A stretch of DNA of 64,000 nt from CAWJLE01 sp963843645 (GTDB lineage: Bacteria > Chloroflexota > Anaerolineae > DAOTYC01): assembly GCA_963843645.1 (NCBI GenBank), contig CAWJLE010000001.1:992001-1056000 (forward strand). The letters run 5' to 3'. This document shows, piece after piece, positions 29,682-36,607 of this stretch; position 1 is the stretch's first letter, and each line of letters starts with the position of its first letter. The translations under genes and the position numbers were made by a program. The notes beneath the pieces are model-generated. The model was not told where the DNA came from. It saw nothing but the letters and a program-made list of their open reading frames with translations, and ran no database searches.

Positions 29682-30724
29682 CCGTGTTCTGGATTCTGCA
29701 CGGAGAGGATGAGTTCCGGCGCACCGAATTCCTGGCGCAGCTCAAGGCCGATCTGGGCGATCCGGCCATGCTGGACATCAACACCACTTTGGTGGACGGT
29801 CGCCGCGCCACCCTGTCACAAATCACCCACGCTGCTGATTCCATTCCCTTTCTGGGCGAAAGACGCCTGGTCATCGTCGACGGTCTGCTGTCGCGCCTCA
29901 GCGGCGGCAAGAAGCAGGACAGGGCCGAATCATCTAATGGAGAGGCGGCTGTTTCCGCCGGCCAGAAGGAGCTAGTCCAAGGGCTGCGTGACTACGTGCA
30001 GCACGTTCCGGAATCTACCCTTCTGGTCTTCGTCGAAAGCACGTCTCTGCCGGCGAGCCAGCCGCTGCGCGCCTCGGTCCAGGGCGACGGAGCGCCCGGT
30101 GCGGTGCGCGAGTTTCGGCCGTTCTCCGCGGACCGAAGAGAGGGCCCCACACGGCTCGTTCAGTGGACCAAAGACCGCGCCCGGGCCAAAGGGGTGGCAC
30201 TGGCATCGGACGCGTTGCGGCTGTTGACTACCTACGTGGGCTACGATCTGCGATTGATGGATCAGGAGCTGGAGAAGCTGGCAGTCCACGCCGGGCAAGG
30301 CCAGAGAGTCACGGGGGACGACGTTCGCAGCCTGGTGACCTCCGTGCGGGAGGCCGACATCTTCGAGATGGTCGACGCGCTGGGACGCCGCGAACTCAGC
30401 CGTTCGGTCACACTGCTGCACCAGATGTTGGACGAGGGGAAAGCCGCGCTGTACCTGCTGACCATGATCGTCCGCCAGTTTCGCATCATGCTGGAGGTGA
30501 AGGAGCTCGGCGCGGAGGGCATGTCGGAGCCTGAGATCGCGCGCGAGCTGCGGATGCACGAGTTTGTGGTGAAGAAGTGCAACCTGCAGGCTCGAGCCTA
30601 CACGTTCGACCAGCTCACTCTCATCTACGAGACTCTGGCAGGCACCGACGAAGCCATCAAGACCGGGAAGCTGCAGGACGTGCTGGCGCTGGACCTTCTT
30701 CTGGCGGAGATCAGCCAGATCTGA
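29678..30724 (+). CDS. holA: DNA polymerase III subunit delta
   Basis: A 348-residue protein of the HolA/YqeN family, the clamp-loader delta subunit that opens the beta ring. Family features: WILHGEDEFRR at the start (an ATPase-like fold without a working Walker A), PFLGERRLVIVDGL, the central YVGYDLRLMDQELEKLA and V.DIFEMVDALGRRE, and the C-terminal ALYLLTMIVRQFRIMLEVKEL collar helix. The GTG start overlaps the upstream stop by 4 nt. Confidence 0.93.
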   Translation: MTVFWILHGEDEFRRTEFLAQLKADLGDPAMLDINTTLVDGRRATLSQITHAADSIPFLGERRLVIVDGLLSRLSGGKKQDRAESSNGEAAVSAGQKELVQGLRDYVQHVPESTLLVFVESTSLPASQPLRASVQGDGAPGAVREFRPFSADRREGPTRLVQWTKDRARAKGVALASDALRLLTTYVGYDLRLMDQELEKLAVHAGQGQRVTGDDVRSLVTSVREADIFEMVDALGRRELSRSVTLLHQMLDEGKAALYLLTMIVRQFRIMLEVKELGAEGMSEPEIARELRMHEFVVKKCNLQARAYTFDQLTLIYETLAGTDEAIKTGKLQDVLALDLLLAEISQI

Positions 30725-30760
30725 GGAACCTCGAGTTCTCAACAAGAGGGCTGGAATGGA

Positions 30761-30791
30761 CCAGGGGCGCCGGTGTTGCCGGCGCCCCTGG
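30761..30791. terminator. Perfect 13-bp hairpin between holA and the SOS operon end
   Basis: Arms 30761-30773 and 30779-30791 are perfectly complementary with a 5-nt loop. The hairpin sits between converging genes and lacks a T-tract on either strand. Confidence 0.6.
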
Positions 30792-30812
30792 CGTTAGGCG
30801 AGCTTCCCTCCC

Positions 30813-31073
30813 CTAGGAAGTCCGCGGCTGAGAATCCGAACCCTCGACCGGAGCGACTCCGATCCACAAGTGGTGGGGCAAAACATAGTGAGCCGCCACC
30901 ACCCGCACGCCGTCTGCCAGGAGCCCTCCTTGCTCCGGAAACATGCTGGGGTTCACGTAGCATGCGTTGGCGTGCTGTCCAAATTTCCGGTAGTACCGTT
31001 CCGCTGCCAGTGTAATTTTTTCCTGCAGCGTTCGCCTGGGATCGTTGTCAAACCAGAGCAGCCCCTGCTTCAC
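30813..31073 (-). CDS. Small conserved-looking protein, last gene of SOS operon
   Basis: An 86-residue protein beginning KQGLLWFDNDPRRTLQEKI and containing RYYRKFGQHANACYVNP and LPHHLWIGV. I do not recognise a family. The GTG at 31073 is preferred because GGAGG lies 8 nt upstream; a GTG three codons earlier is also possible. It overlaps the preceding gene by about 26 nt, which supports coupled translation. The composition is that of a small soluble protein with no signal peptide. The shared operon suggests a role with the FtsK-like motor, by inference. Confidence 0.6.
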   Translation of the reverse strand: MKQGLLWFDNDPRRTLQEKITLAAERYYRKFGQHANACYVNPSMFPEQGGLLADGVRVVAAHYVLPHHLWIGVAPVEGSDSQPRTS

Positions 31074-31386
31074 GCGGCTCACCTCCCCGGAGACCGGCGC
31101 ACACGTGACTGTGCCTGTCGTCCAGCGTTGAATTTTGAATGTGCCAGGTGTTGTTAAGCAGGTCCTGGAAAAGCTCGCACGACCCGCCGACGCACCTCAC
31201 CCGGAAATAGCGTCGCTCGACGCGGCCGAACAGCCCACGGCGCAGCACCGTCCGCTCTTCTCGGCACTCGACGACCCGGTGTGCCCGGCCGTGCCAGACG
31301 AACACTCGTGGAAAATACCCGAACCGCTTTTCCTTCATCAAGATCGCCTGCGAACCCGGTCGTTCCATATCCATGACTATCTTCAT
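31048..31386 (-). CDS. Hypothetical basic protein in SOS operon
   Basis: A 112-residue, Arg-rich protein with PRVFVWHGRAHRVVECREE, RRYFRVRCVGGSCELFQD and a C-terminal NNTWHIQ segment. It reads like a small beta-strand-rich domain such as the DUF6504-like fold, but the assignment is uncertain. An upstream GGAG site supports the ATG at 31386, 6 nt after the preceding stop. Its high Arg content would fit nucleic acid contact, which is inference only. Confidence 0.5.
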   Translation of the reverse strand: MKIVMDMERPGSQAILMKEKRFGYFPRVFVWHGRAHRVVECREERTVLRRGLFGRVERRYFRVRCVGGSCELFQDLLNNTWHIQNSTLDDRHSHVCAGLRGGEPREAGAALV

Positions 31387-31392
31387 CCCACA

Positions 31393-31791
31393 TCACTCCG
31401 CGTATCGATTGTCCGAATCCTGTCCGATAATCTTGAACTGGCGGGGCCCCGTCGGCGGCATCGCCGGCCAGGCCGGCATCGGCGACCACATGGGTGCCCC
31501 GTTGCCCGTACCGGGCGGCGCGTTGACTACCACCACGGGCGGGTACTGCCCGCTTCGTGCCATAACGTCGCCGCGGCTGTCACGGCGATCGCCCGCGGCC
31601 AGAGAATCGACACGGCCGTCACGCCGATTGCCCACCGCCAGGATCAGCAGGCTGGTGGGGATGGAGGCCAGCACGCCGCACACCACTCCCACGATCACCG
31701 CCACGGCGTCCACGGGCAGCCGGTTGCCGACCACGACGGCCAATGCCACGGCGAACACCACGGCAGCCACTGCAAACAGGGTCTTCATCAC
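31393..31791 (-). CDS. Small membrane protein in SOS operon
   Basis: A 132-residue protein with two predicted membrane spans (about residues 4-22 and 27-53) and a Pro/Met-rich, probably cytoplasmic, tail. Its start overlaps the upstream stop (ATGA). No family is recognised. A small membrane protein under LexA control next to an FtsK-like motor recalls SOS cell-division inhibitors or a pore/anchor subunit; both are speculation. Confidence 0.5.
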   Translation of the reverse strand: MMKTLFAVAAVVFAVALAVVVGNRLPVDAVAVIVGVVCGVLASIPTSLLILAVGNRRDGRVDSLAAGDRRDSRGDVMARSGQYPPVVVVNAPPGTGNGAPMWSPMPAWPAMPPTGPRQFKIIGQDSDNRYAE

Positions 31792-32036
31792 TTCAGCCTC
31801 CGTTGTCCCGAGTCGTGTTCCAGGCCATATCCCGAAGCGCTTTCCGGAATCACCAGACCGGGCGCGATGCCGAAGAACAGCGCCACCGTGGACAGCGCCG
31901 ACCGGTAGCCGGCGTGAAACGACGCCGTCCGCACCGGGTCCGCGCCGCCGATCGCACAGGACGTCTCGCGCGCGGCCTGGTACGCAGCCATGAGCGCGTT
32001 AGCGATATCCCGTTTCAGCCACACGTCTGCCGACAT
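31788..32036 (-). CDS. Small hypothetical protein in SOS operon
   Basis: An 82-residue protein with an N-terminal helical segment rich in Ala (IANALMAAYQAARETS) and a hydrophobic stretch VALFFGIAPGLVI. No recognised domain. It overlaps the membrane-protein gene by 4 nt and lies 51 bp after the FtsK-like gene, in the same operon. Confidence 0.45.
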   Translation of the reverse strand: MSADVWLKRDIANALMAAYQAARETSCAIGGADPVRTASFHAGYRSALSTVALFFGIAPGLVIPESASGYGLEHDSGQRRLK

Positions 32037-32087
32037 AATAAACGAACCTCCTGTATCGTGTGCTCAAAGACGAACCGTCCGCCGCGC

Positions 32088-33167
32088 TCATCCATGGGCG
32101 CGCTTCAGGCATCGCGCCGGGTCAAAAGCCAGAAGTCCTCGTACCGCCGCGCCATCCGGCGCCAACCCCGCAAACGAGCGGATCTCCTTCTCCGCGATGC
32201 AGGCAGCCTGAAAGCGAAGCACTTCCCCTCGAGCAACCGCCAGGAAGTCTCCGCGTCCCAGCAGCTTTTCCGCCCCGGTCCGGGCCAGGCCCGTCGCCAC
32301 CTTCGCATCCTCGGGAGTCGTCACCGCACCCACCAGACGCACCGGAAAGTTGGCTTTAACCAACGAGCCCACCACGTCCGCCGTCGGCTTCTGCGTGCAG
32401 GCAATCAGGTGTATGCCTGCCTGCCGCCCGCGCTGCGCCAGCCGCGTCAACAGCATCTGCATCTCTTTCGGCGACACCAGCGCCAGGTCAGCCAGCTCGT
32501 CGATGAAGATGACGATCCGAGGCAGGCACCGCCCTTCTCGGTCGCGGCGGATCATCTCCTCGACGGCCGCCCGCAGGGCCTCCAGCGCCTCCTCGCTCTC
32601 CGTCACGATCGGGCGCAGGAGGTGCGGCAGCCCACGAAACGGCGCAAAGCCGCGGTTCTTCGGATCGATCAGCAACAGCTGCAGGTGCGCCTGACGGTTG
32701 AAGCGCGCTAACGAAGCGATCATCGCGCGGGCCAGCTCCGTCTTGCCGGACCCCGTGCTGCCCGCGATCAGCGCGTGCGCCACGTCCGGGCTGGGCAGAT
32801 TCAGCAGCAACGGGCTGCCGTCGTGGTCCAGCCCCAGCACGGGCGTGCAAGGCGGCACGTCCCTCAGTTCGGCGCAGAGCCCCGCCAGCTCGACGCCGGC
32901 TCGCTCCGGTCGTGGCACTTCCACCTGCAGGCCACCCTGGTCGCGAAACACGCGGCACTGCGCCGCGCCCAACGACAGCGCCAACTCTTCCGCCAGCTCC
33001 GTGATCCGCCGCAGCCGCGTTCCCGGTCCCGGCATGAGCTGAAAGCGGATTGTCCGGGGTGTCACCGTCCCTCCGGTAACGCGCGCCAGCAGCCGATGCT
33101 GAGCCAGCAGCAGCTCGATGCGATCCGCCTGGAACTGCAGCGTGGTCTGCATCTCTCTCTCGCTCAC
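32088..33167 (-). CDS. Stand-alone FtsK/SpoIIIE-type DNA motor ATPase
   Basis: A 359-residue protein. Residues about 30-100 resemble the FtsK alpha domain (RFQLMPGPGTRLRRITELAEELALSLG, EVPRPER). The beta RecA-like motor follows, with Walker A GSTGSGKT (136-143), Walker B IVIFIDELADL (218-228) and TRLAQRGRQAGIHLIACTQKP. It ends at RGEVLRFQAACIAEKEI, exactly where FtsK would continue to the gamma domain. It thus lacks both the N-terminal membrane domain and the DNA-sequence-reading gamma domain. Such short motors occur in conjugative elements, phages and some chromosomal systems. It is second in a LexA-controlled operon, which points to a DNA-damage role. Confidence 0.85.
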   Translation of the reverse strand: MSEREMQTTLQFQADRIELLLAQHRLLARVTGGTVTPRTIRFQLMPGPGTRLRRITELAEELALSLGAAQCRVFRDQGGLQVEVPRPERAGVELAGLCAELRDVPPCTPVLGLDHDGSPLLLNLPSPDVAHALIAGSTGSGKTELARAMIASLARFNRQAHLQLLLIDPKNRGFAPFRGLPHLLRPIVTESEEALEALRAAVEEMIRRDREGRCLPRIVIFIDELADLALVSPKEMQMLLTRLAQRGRQAGIHLIACTQKPTADVVGSLVKANFPVRLVGAVTTPEDAKVATGLARTGAEKLLGRGDFLAVARGEVLRFQAACIAEKEIRSFAGLAPDGAAVRGLLAFDPARCLKRAHG

Positions 33168-33172
33168 TGCGA

Positions 33173-33658
33173 TCAGCTCGCCGCCGCCACGCGGCGGGGG
33201 AAGAGGATGATCTTGCCACCGGACGCCGCCGCCCGCGAGTCAGGCAGGGCAGGTGCCGGGGACAGAGGAGCTTCTGCGGAGATGCCGGCAGCCACCGGCG
33301 ACGCCGTTCGCGCCGAGCACTGAGACCGCAGCGAGTGCATCATGCAGCCCGCACACTCTCGAGGCGAGTTGACCGGCGCGACCTTCTCTGCACAGGCGGC
33401 TCTCAGAAACGCGACCCGCGATGGATGATCGTCCAGAATCTCGACGCGGCCGGTGGCATAGCGCACGGTGATGGGCGACGACGCCAGCTTCTGCAGTGTG
33501 AAGCGCAGGTGCTCGCAGCCGATGGCCCGGGCCGGGCAGTCGTGGCACAGGCTGGCCGATACTTCGTTGTCGCCCACGGAGATGATATCGCAGACGATAC
33601 GGCCGTCCTTAGCCACGCTTCGATGGGAACAAATTTGAGAAACCGGATTTCTGATCAT
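33173..33658 (-). CDS. Cysteine-rich protein, first gene of SOS operon
   Basis: A 161-residue protein with about ten cysteines, including SQICSHR, CHDCPARAIGCEHLRF and CAGCMMHSLRSQC, which suggest zinc or Fe-S binding. The remainder is Ala/Ser/Pro-rich and ends in KIILFPRRV. I do not recognise a family. The ATG at 33658 follows GAGGTGAGG and lies about 30 nt after the predicted transcription start of the LexA-boxed promoter. Its stop is 5 nt from the FtsK-like start, so it could be a regulator or partner of that motor (inference). Confidence 0.55.
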   Translation of the reverse strand: MIRNPVSQICSHRSVAKDGRIVCDIISVGDNEVSASLCHDCPARAIGCEHLRFTLQKLASSPITVRYATGRVEILDDHPSRVAFLRAACAEKVAPVNSPRECAGCMMHSLRSQCSARTASPVAAGISAEAPLSPAPALPDSRAAASGGKIILFPRRVAAAS

Positions 33659-33676
33659 ATCCTCACCTCGAATGAC

Positions 33677-33718
33677 AGAACGCTTGTTCTAGTCTCATTA
33701 TACTAGAACAAGCGTTCT
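33677..33718. promoter_or_regulatory. Double LexA operator, 17-bp inverted arms
   Basis: Two SOS boxes, GAAC-GCTT-GTTC (33678-33689) and GAAC-AAGC-GTTC (33706-33717), lie in perfect 17-bp inverted arms (33677-33693 and 33702-33718) around an 8-bp centre that contains most of the -10 element. One box fills the spacer and the other overlaps the transcription start. Confidence 0.85.
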
Positions 33719-33725
33719 ATGTCAA
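33697..33725 (-). promoter_or_regulatory. LexA-controlled promoter of the FtsK-like operon
   Basis: The minus strand has TTGACA (33725-33720), exactly 17 bp, TATAAT (33702-33697): a full consensus. The spacer is occupied by a LexA box, so LexA binding should block polymerase. Confidence 0.85.
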
Positions 33726-33758
33726 GGGTTTGGCAAGGATTTTAAGGTTTGAGTTCGA

Positions 33759-34391
33759 TCATCCGACCTGACGGAACACGGCCATGACCTTACCCTGGAT
33801 CTCTACATTGGTAGGATCGGTATCGATCGGCTGCATGGTGGGGTTGGCAGGCTGCAAACGAACTCGACCACCCTCGTAGAAGAAGTACTTCAGGGTGGTC
33901 GTATCTTCGGCCTTCAAGCGCACGGCCACCATCTCACCATTGCGCGCTTCCTGCTGGTGCTTCATCACGACGTAATCTCCGTCGTTGATCAGCGCATCGA
34001 TCATCGACAGCCCCTTGACCAGCAACGCATACAGCCCCTCCTGCGGCTTGATCAGATCCGCGGTCAGCGTCAGCGACTCGTAATCGAAGGGCGAGAAGTC
34101 TGGGTTCGGGGTCGGAATAGGACTGCCGGCGGCGATGGTGCCCAGGATGGGAACAGCCAGCAGCCGGCTGCCGTCACGCTCCGGCTCGACCACGCTGATG
34201 CCGCGCGACACGTCCGGGCTGCGAGTCAGATAACCCTCTCGTTGCAGCACGTTGAGATTGTAGTTGACGACCGAGGTTGAGGGAATGCCGACTGCCGCCC
34301 CAATTTCACGAATTGTGGGCGGATACCCTCGCTCCGCCGAGAACTGGCTGATGAAACTGAGCATCCGTTTCTGTCGGTCCGAAAGAGCCAT
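33759..34391 (-). CDS. lexA: SOS repressor LexA
   Basis: A 210-residue protein, normal LexA length. N-terminal winged helix: SDRQKRMLSFISQFSAERGY..TIREIGAAVGIPSTSVV (residues 4-42). The C-terminal S24 autoprotease has the cleavage site Ala88-Gly89 (GTIAAGSPI), nucleophile Ser129 (VKGLSM; most LexA have GDSM) and Lys168. It represses the damage regulon and self-cleaves when stimulated by RecA-ssDNA. A LexA-like box lies at its own promoter, implying autoregulation. The ATG at 34391 is the family start. Confidence 0.95.
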   Translation of the reverse strand: MALSDRQKRMLSFISQFSAERGYPPTIREIGAAVGIPSTSVVNYNLNVLQREGYLTRSPDVSRGISVVEPERDGSRLLAVPILGTIAAGSPIPTPNPDFSPFDYESLTLTADLIKPQEGLYALLVKGLSMIDALINDGDYVVMKHQQEARNGEMVAVRLKAEDTTTLKYFFYEGGRVRLQPANPTMQPIDTDPTNVEIQGKVMAVFRQVG

Positions 34392-34427
34392 GGCGTTCTC
34401 CGTTCTTTGTGGGCGCTGCCCGGCATA

Positions 34428-34439
34428 GAATAAATGTTC
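34428..34439. promoter_or_regulatory. LexA box at lexA promoter
   Basis: GAAT-AAAT-GTTC within the 16-bp near-palindrome TAGAATAAATGTTCTA (34426-34441). It differs by one base from the GAAC-N4-GTTC boxes at 33678 and 33706. It overlaps the predicted lexA transcription start. Confidence 0.75.
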
Positions 34440-34445
34440 TACTCC

Positions 34446-34473
34446 ATTATACCATAAATCGGATTACTGTCAA
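34446..34473 (-). promoter_or_regulatory. lexA promoter
   Basis: The minus strand has TTGACA (34473-34468), 16 bp, TATAAT (34451-34446), immediately upstream of the LexA box. I see no gene or clear terminator in the 34474-34634 stretch. Confidence 0.8.
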
Positions 34474-34634
34474 GAGGGATTTTTTCGCGCTACTCAATTT
34501 GGGGCGGGCCGTCCCCGCTCTCGGCCGCTCCCCTACTGGGGTAGAGGAGACAGGCAGGCTTTGGTCACGCGACGTCCGCTCGCGCGATCGAGGACGGACA
34601 CCGGGCGAGACGGGGCTGCTGCAGGGGGGCAGGG

Positions 34635-35057
34635 TCAGCGGAGGGTCGTGGCGCAATCCGGGCAGAAGCCGTCGAACTCGATCCGACGGCTGTGGATCGC
34701 AAATCCGGTCGCCTTCTCGGCCAGGTCGTTCAGGCGATCGTCTATGGGAACGTCCACGTCGACGATACGTCCGCATCGCAGGCAGGTCACGTGCCCATGC
34801 GGCGTCACGTTGCCATCGTAACGACTGAACTGGCCGCAAGTCAACTCCAGAACCAGGCCTGCTTCGGTGAGAACCTTGAGCGCGCGATACACGGTGCCGA
34901 GGCTGATCTCGGGCACAAGAGCCTGAACCTGTCGATGGACGGTGTAGGCGTCGGGGTGGCTGGTGGTGCCCCGCAACGTTTCCAGCACCGCCGCGCGCTG
35001 GCGGGTCAGCCGCAGGCCGTGGGCGGAAAGGCGTTTTCTCAGTTCAAGCTCAGTCAT
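34635..35057 (-). CDS. Fur-family metalloregulator, PerR-like
   Basis: A 140-residue Fur-family repressor. Winged helix: RLTRQRAAVLETLRGTTSHPDAYTVHRQV and ISLGTVYRALKVLTEAGLVLEL. The regulatory site has SRYDGNVTPHGHVTCLRCGRIVDVD and a second CPDC near the C-terminus, giving a structural four-Cys zinc site. The RYDGN...HGH arrangement is closer to PerR-type peroxide sensors than to iron-sensing Fur, but the metal cannot be decided from sequence. It is transcribed divergently from the yvcK-like gene. Confidence 0.88.
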   Translation of the reverse strand: MTELELRKRLSAHGLRLTRQRAAVLETLRGTTSHPDAYTVHRQVQALVPEISLGTVYRALKVLTEAGLVLELTCGQFSRYDGNVTPHGHVTCLRCGRIVDVDVPIDDRLNDLAEKATGFAIHSRRIEFDGFCPDCATTLR

Positions 35058-35096
35058 GGCATCCTTCCATTTTGAGGCAAAGGTTCTGCTTATTGG

Positions 35097-35124
35097 ATTC
35101 TATTACTATTATGCTCGCCGTCAA
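35097..35124 (-). promoter_or_regulatory. Promoter for the Fur/PerR-like gene
   Basis: The minus strand has TTGACG (35124-35119), 16 bp, TAGAAT (35102-35097), about 40 bp before the start codon. A T/A-rich stretch around the -10 could hold a Fur-family operator, but no clear palindrome is seen. Confidence 0.55.
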
Positions 35125-35156
35125 AACCGAGAGCCTGCTCCGATCTCACAAGTTCT

Positions 35157-35185
35157 TTGACTTTGGTTCGGAACTGAACTATAAT
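35157..35185 (+). promoter_or_regulatory. Promoter for yvcK-gap
   Basis: TTGACT (35157-35162), 17 bp, TATAAT (35180-35185). The ATG at 35184 overlaps the -10 and so cannot be the yvcK start. Confidence 0.8.
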
Positions 35186-35234
35186 GACGAATTGTGTAAC
35201 CGATCGGTTTACGGTTAGGAAAGGGATATACCTC

Positions 35235-36566
35235 GTGAGGCCTATGGCCAAAAAGCTATCAGCCTTCAAGTGGCTGTATCCCGGTATGAACGTCAAGCGG
35301 TGGCTGGCTCTTCTGTTGATAGGCACCATGATCTTAGGTCTTGGTCTGGCCTATCTGCTGCGAACCGTGTACGATACCTGGACTTTTCCAATCGCCGTCT
35401 TCTATTTGACCCTCCAATTTGTTCCGCGATGGCTGCGAGGATTGCTGTTTGGAGCGGTTGGCCTGGCAGCGGTGATCGCGTCCATCATTCAGTTAAATCG
35501 CTCTCTGCTGTCTGCCTTCTGGACCCCCGGACAAGACAATGTGGTGGATATCGTATACAAACACCGCCTGCAGTCCGGCCGCGGTGCGAAGCTGGTTGTG
35601 CTCGGCGGAGGAACCGGCCTGGCGACGCTGCTGCGGGGATTGAAGAAATACAGCAACAACCTCGCGGCGATCGTAACTGTGGCAGACGACGGCGGCAGCT
35701 CGGGACGGATTCGCGAGGAGCTGGGCATGTTGCCGCCTGGGGATTTTCGTAGCTGCATCGCGGCCCTGGCCGACGACGAATCGATGGTCGCCCAGTTGTT
35801 CCAGTATCGTTTTGCGGGCCAGACCGAGCTGAAGGACCACAGTTTCGGCAACCTGTTCATTGCCGCGATGGCCGGCGTAACGGGCAACTTCGAGCGAGCC
35901 ATCATGGAATCCGGCCGCGTGCTAGCCATCCGGGGTCGCATCCTCCCTTCCACGCTGCAGAACGTGACCCTCTGCGCCGAAGTGTTGGATGGCGGGCCGG
36001 AGCAGCACGTCATGCACGTGGAAGGCGAGTCGCACATCCCGCGGCCGGGACGGACGATTCAGCGCGCGTATCTGCAGCCGGATGGAGTCCGTGCGTACCC
36101 GGGGGCGCTTCGAGTCATCCTGGACGCCGGGCTCATCGTAATCGGACCGGGCAGTCTGTACACGAGCATCGTGCCGAATCTTTTGATCGATGACATCGTC
36201 AGAGCCATCCAGGTTACGACCGCGCCGAAAGTGTACATCTGCAACGTCGCGACCCAGCTGGGTGAGACCGAAGGCTTCAGCGTCGAGGACCACATCCAGA
36301 CGCTGCGCCGTTATTTGGGTGACGTGTTTCTCCACGTCCTCATCAACGATAATTTCAACGTTGCGACGCCGGCGGCCTGGCCGGTCAACCTGGTCAGGAT
36401 GCGCAACCCCGCAGCGTTGCAGACCAAGGATTACGCGATCCACACGGCCGATCTGGTCGATCCGGACAGTCCATGGCGACACCACTCTCAGAAGCTGGCG
36501 GAGGAGCTCATCAAGATGCACGAGCTGCTTAGAGCGGACATAGCTGCCGAGAGAACCATCGCCTGA
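35235..36566 (+). CDS. yvcK: YvcK/CofD-like protein with N-terminal membrane segments
   Basis: About 443 residues. The C-terminal 320 residues match the YvcK family (gluconeogenesis factor; CofD fold, binds UDP-sugars): KLVVLGGGTGLATLLRGLK, VTVADDGGSSGRIREELGMLPPGD, HSFGNLFIAAM and VIGPGSLYTSI. Unlike Bacillus YvcK, the N-terminus carries two or three hydrophobic segments (about residues 20-85), so the protein should be membrane bound. The GTG at 35235 has a GGAAAGGG site 9 nt upstream; the ATG at 35244 is an alternative. It lies 41 bp before gap, so both may be co-transcribed. YvcK links central carbon flux to cell-wall synthesis in Firmicutes. Confidence 0.85.
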   Translation: MRPMAKKLSAFKWLYPGMNVKRWLALLLIGTMILGLGLAYLLRTVYDTWTFPIAVFYLTLQFVPRWLRGLLFGAVGLAAVIASIIQLNRSLLSAFWTPGQDNVVDIVYKHRLQSGRGAKLVVLGGGTGLATLLRGLKKYSNNLAAIVTVADDGGSSGRIREELGMLPPGDFRSCIAALADDESMVAQLFQYRFAGQTELKDHSFGNLFIAAMAGVTGNFERAIMESGRVLAIRGRILPSTLQNVTLCAEVLDGGPEQHVMHVEGESHIPRPGRTIQRAYLQPDGVRAYPGALRVILDAGLIVIGPGSLYTSIVPNLLIDDIVRAIQVTTAPKVYICNVATQLGETEGFSVEDHIQTLRRYLGDVFLHVLINDNFNVATPAAWPVNLVRMRNPAALQTKDYAIHTADLVDPDSPWRHHSQKLAEELIKMHELLRADIAAERTIA

Positions 36567-36607
36567 GATCAATCACACTGTAGTTCATCATCTGGGAGGG
36601 AACGGAA

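Noticed and set aside
35184..35234. ATG at 35184 as the yvcK start
   Set aside because: It overlaps the -10 hexamer of the only visible promoter, so it cannot be in the mRNA.
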